Shown here: one piece after another, positions 59,338-64,000 of the stretch
Layout: each line of letters opens with the position of its first letter
How positions within the stretch are numbered: position 1 is the first letter of the stretch
From: Endobacter medicaginis
GTDB lineage: Bacteria > Pseudomonadota > Alphaproteobacteria > Acetobacterales > Acetobacteraceae
DNA: 64,000 nucleotides
Assembly (NCBI RefSeq): GCF_014192375.1
Contig: NZ_JACHXV010000001.1
Span: forward strand, 275,714-339,713
Direction: 5' to 3'
Notes under the pieces: model-generated
The model's database searches: none
Seen by the model: the letters and a program-made list of their open reading frames with translations, nothing else
Told to the model about the DNA's origin: nothing
Program-made: the position numbers and the translations under genes

Positions 59338-60596
59338 GTTCGGGACGGCGCGGCTTCCTCGGCGGGATCGGGCTGGCGGGTCTGGCCGGGGCGGTGGCCG
59401 CGTCGCAGCGATCCGCGCGCGCGGCGCGCACGGCGCCGCTCGCACCGGTGGCCGGCGGCGGCATCGTGCCGTTCTTCGGTGCGCATCAGGCCGGGATCGC
59501 CACACCACAGCAGCGCGCCATCTACTGGGCGGTGTTCGACATGGTGGCGACGACGCGGCCGGAGCTGGCGAAGCTGATGGCCGACTGGACCGCGGCGGCG
59601 GCGAAGCTCTGTGCAGGGGCGGGGCTCGACGATGCGACGCCCGATCCCGCGCAGCCGGGGCGCGACAGCGACGATACGATGGGGATGCGCCCGGAGCGGC
59701 TGACGCTGACCTTCGGGTTCGGGCCAACCCTGTTCAGCAAGGACGGCGCGGACCGGTTCGGCCTCGCGGCGCGGCGGCCGGCGGCGTTCGTCGACCTGCC
59801 GCAGTTTCCGGGCGACCAGCTCGTGCCTGGGCGGACGGGGGGTGACCTGTCGGTACAGGCCTGCGCGGATGATCCGCAGGTGTGTTTCCATGCCGTGCGC
59901 CAGCTCGCGCGGCTTGCGGACGGGGTGGCGAAGCTGCGCTGGGTGCAGGCCGGGTTCCTCGCCGACTATGCCGCCGGGCAGACGCCACGCAATCTGATGG
60001 GGTTCAAGGACGGCACCATCAATGTCGCCACCGGAGAGGCGCGCGCGATGGACCGCTTCGTCTGGGCCGATGCGTCGCAGGGCTGGATGGCGGGCGGCAG
60101 CTATCAGGTGGCCCGGCCGATCCGCATCGCGCTCGAGCACTGGGACCGCATGAAGCTGGGCTTCCAGGAACAGACCTTCGGCCGTCACAAGGCCTCCGGT
60201 GCGCCGATCGGCTGTCGCCGCGAGTTCGACCGGCTCGATCTGGATGCCAACGATGCCGACGGCAACCCGGTGATCGCCGAGAACGCGCATGTCCGTCTCG
60301 CCGCGCCCGAGACCAATGGCGGGGCGCAAATCCTGCGGCGGTCCTATTCCTACGACAACGGCGTCAGCTATGTCGCCGAGCGCTGGCCGCCCTGGCGGCA
60401 GGGCATGGAATACGATGCCGGGCTGCTGTTCATCTGTTACCAGGCCGATCCGCGCGCCGGGTTCATCCGGCTGTTCGAGAAGATGAGCCGCTTCGACATG
60501 ATGAACCAGTTCACCACCCATGTCGGCGGCGGCCTCTTCGCCTGCCCGGGCGGGGCGCGGCCGGACCGCTATGTGGGCGAGGCGCTGCTCGGCTGA
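59334..60596 (+). CDS. Tat-exported DyP-type heme peroxidase (EfeB-like)
   Basis: 420 residues from GTG 59334, whose GTGA overlaps the propeller stop. Twin-arginine signal GRRGFLGGIGLAGLAGAVA. DyP hallmarks: catalytic Asp in GFKDGTINVAT (GxxDG, about residue 225), SYQVARPIRI with the active-site arginine, and the proximal heme His in ENAHVRLAAP (about residue 318). Family members oxidise dyes, phenolics or porphyrins with peroxide; EfeB acts in iron uptake, but efeU/efeO are not here. Periplasmic location matches the porin and propeller encoded just upstream. Confidence 0.93.
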   Translation: MSSGRRGFLGGIGLAGLAGAVAASQRSARAARTAPLAPVAGGGIVPFFGAHQAGIATPQQRAIYWAVFDMVATTRPELAKLMADWTAAAAKLCAGAGLDDATPDPAQPGRDSDDTMGMRPERLTLTFGFGPTLFSKDGADRFGLAARRPAAFVDLPQFPGDQLVPGRTGGDLSVQACADDPQVCFHAVRQLARLADGVAKLRWVQAGFLADYAAGQTPRNLMGFKDGTINVATGEARAMDRFVWADASQGWMAGGSYQVARPIRIALEHWDRMKLGFQEQTFGRHKASGAPIGCRREFDRLDLDANDADGNPVIAENAHVRLAAPETNGGAQILRRSYSYDNGVSYVAERWPPWRQGMEYDAGLLFICYQADPRAGFIRLFEKMSRFDMMNQFTTHVGGGLFACPGGARPDRYVGEALLG

Positions 60597-60691
60597 GGCG
60601 TGCCGGTCTGCCGCAGATTCGCCACAGATCGGGCGAATGGTCGCATCATGGCTGGCGGGAGGCTGCCGGCCGATCGCTCATGGAGCCGTTC

Positions 60692-61054
60692 ATGTCGTCT
60701 CGTTCTGTCCTGATGCTCTGCGCCGGCGTGCTCGGTGCGTCGTTGGTCGCCCCGGCCGCTCTCGCCGAGCCGGGCGGCTGCCTCAAATATGGCGCGGTCG
60801 GCGGGGTCGGCGGGCATCTCGCCCATCACGGCGTGCTCGGTGCGGTCGGCGGTTGCGCGACGGGCATGTATGTCCGCCATGAATATCGCAAGGAAGCCCG
60901 GCAGAAGGCGGCGCTGTGGGACCAGGAGCACCCCGGCGACAAGCGCTCCTATGCGAACAAGGCGGCCGCCTATGATGCCGAGCACAATACCCAGCCCGGC
61001 CAGATGAACGCGGCCCCCGCACCGGCCGGACAGGCTCCCGCCCATTCAATGTGA
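60692..61054 (+). CDS. Small exported glycine-zipper-like protein
   Basis: 120 residues with signal peptide (SVLMLCAGVLGASLVAPAALA). The mature part has a glycine-rich membrane-like segment GAVGGVGGHLAHHGVLGAVGG with small-residue spacing of a glycine zipper, then a charged helix and a QPGQ/AP-rich tail. Function unknown; possibly an outer-membrane-associated stabiliser. ATG 60692 has GGAG 6 bases upstream; ATG 60680 is the alternative. Upstream, 60617-60638 contains a small inverted repeat ATTCGCC-N8-GGCGAAT of unclear role. Confidence 0.7.
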   Translation: MSSRSVLMLCAGVLGASLVAPAALAEPGGCLKYGAVGGVGGHLAHHGVLGAVGGCATGMYVRHEYRKEARQKAALWDQEHPGDKRSYANKAAAYDAEHNTQPGQMNAAPAPAGQAPAHSM

Positions 61055-61108
61055 GCGATGCGGGCGGTGCGATTGCGCCGCCCGTTCGCGACCGATACGG
61101 TCCGGCGC

Positions 61109-62533
61109 ATGACTCGACCCGACACCCCTGCCCAGACCAGCCCGGCCGCCAACCAGCAATGGGGCGGCCGGTTCGCTGCCGGCCCGGCCGAGATCATGGG
61201 CCGGATCAACGCCTCGATCGGCTTCGACCAGCGCTTGTGGCGACAGGACATCGCCGGCTCGAAGGCGCATGCGGCGATGCTCGGCACGCAGGGGATCATC
61301 GAACCGGCCGATGTGAGCGCCATCACCGCCGGGCTCGACGCCATCGCCGCCGAAATCGAGGCCGGGCGTTTCAGCTTCGACGAGGCGCTGGAAGACATCC
61401 ACATGAATGTGGAAGCGCGGCTGTCGGCGGCGATCGGCGATGCGGGCCGCCGGCTGCATACCGCGCGCTCGCGCAACGACCAGGTGGCGACCGATTTCCG
61501 CCTCTGGGTGCGCGACGCGATCGACGCGCTCGATGCACAGGTGGTCGGGCTGATGGTGGCTCTCGCCACCCGCGCGGCCGAATATGCCGCGACCCCGATG
61601 CCCGGGTTCACCCATCTGCAGACCGCGCAGCCGGTGACGTTCGGCCATCACCTGCTGGCCTATGTGGAGATGCTGTCGCGCGATCGCGGCCGGCTGCGCG
61701 ATGCGCGCGCGCGGCTCAACGAGCTGCCGCTCGGCTCGGCGGCCCTTGCCGGCACCTCGTTTCCGATCGACCGCCATGCGGTGGCAGCCGCCCTCGGCTT
61801 TGACCGGCCGACGGCCAACTCGCTCGATGCGGTCTCGGATCGCGACTTCGCGCTCGAATATCTTTCGGCCCTGTCGATCCTCGCCGTGCATCTGTCGCGC
61901 CTGGCGGAAGAGATCGTGATCTGGTGCTCGCAGCCCTATCACTTCATCCGCCTTTCGGACGCCTACACCACCGGCAGCTCGATCATGCCGCAGAAGCGCA
62001 ATCCGGATGCCGCCGAGCTCGCACGCGCCAAGTCGGGCCGCATCACAGGCGCCCTGGTCGGGCTGCTGATGGTCATCAAGGGCCTGCCGCTGGCCTATGC
62101 CAAGGACATGCAGGAGGACAAGCAGCCGGTGTTCGACGCGACCGACGCGGCCGGCCTTGCGCTCGCCGCGATGGAGGGCATGGTTCGCGATCTGGTGGCC
62201 GACGCGGCGGCGATGCGGGCCGCGTCGGGGAGCGGCTATGCCACCGCGACCGATCTGGCCGACTGGCTGGTGCGGGTGCTGAAGCTGCCGTTCCGCGATG
62301 CCCACCATGTCACCGGCCAGATCGTCGCACTGGCCGAGCGGCAGGGTGTGGATCTCGCCGGGCTCGAGCTCGCCGCGATGCAGTCGGTGGAACCGCGCAT
62401 CACGGCGGCGGTGTTCGACGTGCTCACCGTCGAGGCGTCGGTCGCCTCGCGCACCTCCTATGGCGGCACCGCGCCGGGCAATGTGGCGGCACAGGCGGCC
62501 GGATGGCTGCAACGGCTGGAGATCTCACGATGA
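61109..62533 (+). CDS. argH: Argininosuccinate lyase
   Basis: 474 residues, last enzyme of arginine synthesis, releasing fumarate. Signature loop [16 protein letters not shown] (about residue 294) with the catalytic Ser, plus [17 protein letters not shown] and [17 protein letters not shown] 61109; N-terminal QQWGGRF matches the family. ATGA overlap with lptM. Confidence 0.96.
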   Translation: MTRPDTPAQTSPAANQQWGGRFAAGPAEIMGRINASIGFDQRLWRQDIAGSKAHAAMLGTQGIIEPADVSAITAGLDAIAAEIEAGRFSFDEALEDIHMNVEARLSAAIGDAGRRLHTARSRNDQVATDFRLWVRDAIDALDAQVVGLMVALATRAAEYAATPMPGFTHLQTAQPVTFGHHLLAYVEMLSRDRGRLRDARARLNELPLGSAALAGTSFPIDRHAVAAALGFDRPTANSLDAVSDRDFALEYLSALSILAVHLSRLAEEIVIWCSQPYHFIRLSDAYTTGSSIMPQKRNPDAAELARAKSGRITGALVGLLMVIKGLPLAYAKDMQEDKQPVFDATDAAGLALAAMEGMVRDLVADAAAMRAASGSGYATATDLADWLVRVLKLPFRDAHHVTGQIVALAERQGVDLAGLELAAMQSVEPRITAAVFDVLTVEASVASRTSYGGTAPGNVAAQAAGWLQRLEISR

Positions 62534-62697
62534 CTGCGCGCAGGCCTGCCCAGGTCGCCATCACCACCGGGTTGATCGCGGCGATGATCGGCATCGCGCT
62601 GGCGCTCGGACTGTCGGGCTGCGGCAAGAAGGGTGCGCCCAGTCCGCCGGGCCCGGCGGACGAGATCCATTATCCGAGGATCTATCCGGCGCAGTAG
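62530..62697 (+). CDS. lptM: Small lipoprotein LptM (YifL-like)
   Basis: 55-residue lipoprotein: signal helix [16 protein letters not shown] then the lipobox cysteine in [15 protein letters not shown], the family's typical start. LptM assists assembly of the LptDE lipopolysaccharide translocon. It is typically between argH and lysA; here the next gene is a glycosyltransferase. ATGA coupling with argH. Confidence 0.9.
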   Translation: MTARRPAQVAITTGLIAAMIGIALALGLSGCGKKGAPSPPGPADEIHYPRIYPAQ

Positions 62698-62700
62698 GAT

Positions 62701-62796
62701 CTTCTTTTTCTGAAGAAAAAGAAGCAAAAGGACTTTTGTCCGTCAGAGTCCGCGCGGATAATCGAAAGTTCTTTGGTTCTTTCTTTCAAGAAAGAA
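62701..62796. repeat. Dispersed composite palindromic repeat, copy 4
   Basis: Reverse orientation to copies 1 and 2. First part: perfect 24-base palindrome 62701-62724 (arm CTTCTTTTTCTG), followed by CAAAAGGACTTTTGTCCG. Last part: the 37-base block 62760-62796 identical to copy 3, with TTCTTTCTT / AAGAAAGAA arms. It starts 3 bases after the lptM stop and ends 34 bases before the glycosyltransferase start. Confidence 0.9.
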
Positions 62797-62830
62797 GACT
62801 TTTCTTTTTCGTGTGAGTTGGTCTGACGAG

Positions 62831-63784
62831 ATGAGCGACTATGCCGACGTGGCGGTGCTGGTGCCCTGCTACAACGAGGAAGCGGCGATCGGGACGGTGG
62901 TGCGCGATTTCGCAGCCCACCTGCCGGGGGCCGCGATCTACGTCTATGACAACAACTCCTCCGACGGCACGGCCGAGGTCGCGCGCGCGGCCGGTGCGAT
63001 CGTCCGCCGCGAGCCGTTGCAGGGCAAGGGGCATGTGCTGCGGCGGATGTTCTCCGACATCGAGGCCCATATCTACGTGCTGGTCGATGGCGACTCGACC
63101 TACGATGCGGCTTCCGCGCCGGCCATGGTGGCGCGTCTGCGCGACGAGCGGCTGGACATGGTCAATGGCGCGCGCGTCACCGAGATCGAGGCGGCCTACC
63201 GTCGCGGCCACGTGCTGGGCAACCGCGTGCTGAGCGGCCTGGTGGCCGGGATCTTCGGCGACCGGCTGCGCGATCTGCTGTCGGGCTACCGGGTGTTCTC
63301 GCGCCGCTTCGTCAAGTCCTTCCCGGCACTGGCGGCCGGGTTCGAGACCGAGACCGAGCTCACCGTGCATGCGCTGGAACTGTCGATGCCGATCGCCGAA
63401 ATCGACACCCCCTATCGGGAGCGTCCGCCCGGTTCAGCCTCCAAGCTGTCGACCTACCGCGACGGGTTCCGCATCCTGCGCACCATCGTCGTGCTCGCCA
63501 AGCAGGAGCGTCCGTTCGCCTTCTTCGGGCTGATCGCGGCGGTGCTGGCGGTGATCGGGCTGGGGCTCGCCGCCCCGGTGGTGCTCACCTACCTGCACAC
63601 CGGGCTGGTGCCGCGGCTGCCGACGGCCCTGCTGTCGACCGGGCTGGAGGTGATCGCCTGCCTGTCGTTCTTCTGCGGCCTTGTGCTGGATACCGTGTCG
63701 CGGGCGCGGCTGGAGACCAAGCGGCTGTTCTATCTCCAGCACTCCATCGAATCTGGGCGGAATGCGCCTGGAACGGCCATCTGA
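62831..63784 (+). CDS. Family 2 glycosyltransferase with two membrane helices
   Basis: 317 residues from ATG 62831 (GTG 62813 possible). GT2 core: VLVPCYNEEAAIGTVV at the N-terminus, YDNNSSDGTAEVA, and the metal-binding DxD-like VLVDGDSTYDAAS, then DLLSGYRVFSRRF with the acceptor loop. C-terminal helices PFAFFGLIAAVLAVIGLGL and EVIACLSFFCGLVLDTVSR place it at the inner membrane, like DPM1/DpmA-type polyprenyl-phosphate sugar transferases. The last codons (NAPGTAI) lie in a tandem repeat. It follows repeat copy 4. Confidence 0.9.
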   Translation: MSDYADVAVLVPCYNEEAAIGTVVRDFAAHLPGAAIYVYDNNSSDGTAEVARAAGAIVRREPLQGKGHVLRRMFSDIEAHIYVLVDGDSTYDAASAPAMVARLRDERLDMVNGARVTEIEAAYRRGHVLGNRVLSGLVAGIFGDRLRDLLSGYRVFSRRFVKSFPALAAGFETETELTVHALELSMPIAEIDTPYRERPPGSASKLSTYRDGFRILRTIVVLAKQERPFAFFGLIAAVLAVIGLGLAAPVVLTYLHTGLVPRLPTALLSTGLEVIACLSFFCGLVLDTVSRARLETKRLFYLQHSIESGRNAPGTAI

Positions 63785-64000
63785 CGCGCGTTTTCTCCGC
63801 TTCGGTGCTCACGGCCATCCAGGCCGCTCCGCTCCGATGCTCGAAAGCCTCACGTCATCTGACCATTCCAGACCCATTCCGCCGTGCGGGCAGGAGACGG
63901 CGCGTGCGCCTGGAACGGCCATCTGACGCGCGTTTTCTCCGCTTCGGTGCTCACGGCCATCCAGGCCGCTCCGCTCCGATGCTCGAAAGCCTCACGTCAT
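63763..64000 (+). repeat. 142-base tandem repeat at window end
   Basis: Bases 63763-63858 recur identically at 63905-64000 (96 bases visible; period 142), and the second copy runs off the window. Each unit starts TGCGCCTGGAACGGCCATCTGA. The first unit includes the last codons and TGA of the glycosyltransferase gene. 63785-64000 has no gene I can support; the intervening 63859-63904 is not repeated in view. More copies may lie beyond the window. Confidence 0.88.

Noticed and set aside
60617..60638. Inverted repeat ATTCGCC-N8-GGCGAAT as terminator of the DyP gene
   Set aside because: Only 7-base arms and no T-run follow; left as a remark under the next gene.

Overview
The window is high-GC, densely packed DNA from an alphaproteobacterium. 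A family in or near the Acetobacteraceae is the best guess, from gene content rather than any rRNA: ccmAB divergent from acnA, accBC-aroQ, argH-lptM, TldD, OprB porin, alphaproteobacterial-style ornithine decarboxylase with a long leader, and many NodT-type efflux lipoproteins. Genes are closely spaced and about ten neighbouring pairs overlap by 1-8 bases (ATGA, GTGA or TGATG junctions). I found no rRNA, tRNA, insertion sequence, phage gene or CRISPR array, so this reads as chromosomal backbone with accessory patches.

Region by region: 1-1233 is the 3' part of radA. 1234-6987 (minus) is a complete RND efflux operon (outer-membrane lipoprotein, adaptor, permease). 7126-14831 (minus) carries two aldo/keto reductases, a Bcr/CflA exporter, a Tat-exported lactonase-like propeller, tldD, an LplT-like MFS protein and a small secreted protein. 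14987-23661 holds a VTT membrane protein, a second Bcr/CflA exporter, and a TetR repressor divergent from a second complete RND operon, with two GGAAAC-N6-GTTTCC operators between them. 23777-25126 is an 8-oxoguanine-deaminase-like amidohydrolase.

25127-35436 looks like a dicarboxylate degradation locus: a class III CoA-transferase and IclR regulator (minus), then a fused hydratase/dehydrogenase (PimF-like), two acyl-CoA dehydrogenases resembling PimC and PimD, and glutaryl-CoA dehydrogenase, with etfBA nearby as electron acceptor. The proposed route is pimelate-type acyl-CoA to glutaryl-CoA to crotonyl-CoA. The PimD-like gene has an in-frame TAG, so the pathway may be broken in this strain.

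35659-46068 is housekeeping: apt, metE with a divergent ArsR-methyltransferase regulator and paired operator-like repeats, accC-accB-aroQ, an RlpA-like protein, a YihY membrane protein, ornithine decarboxylase behind a candidate speF leader RNA, and a thioesterase. 46152-48038 is a double-domain KaiC-like ATPase with a stand-alone receiver. 48046-52136 is ccmAB and acnA. 52209-56571 has a membrane protein, an ECF sigma/anti-sigma/membrane-protein operon, tag, and a small membrane protein coupled to a secreted trypsin-like protease.

56685-60596 is an overlapping three-gene unit for exported proteins: OprB porin, beta-propeller protein, Tat-exported DyP peroxidase. The window ends with a glycine-zipper-like protein, argH-lptM, and a family 2 glycosyltransferase whose 3' end lies in a 142-base tandem repeat.

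The most distinctive feature is a dispersed, A/T-rich, multi-palindrome intergenic repeat (four copies, three full and one half) that stands out against the G/C-rich background. The half copy lies inside a reading frame and supplies part of a signal peptide.
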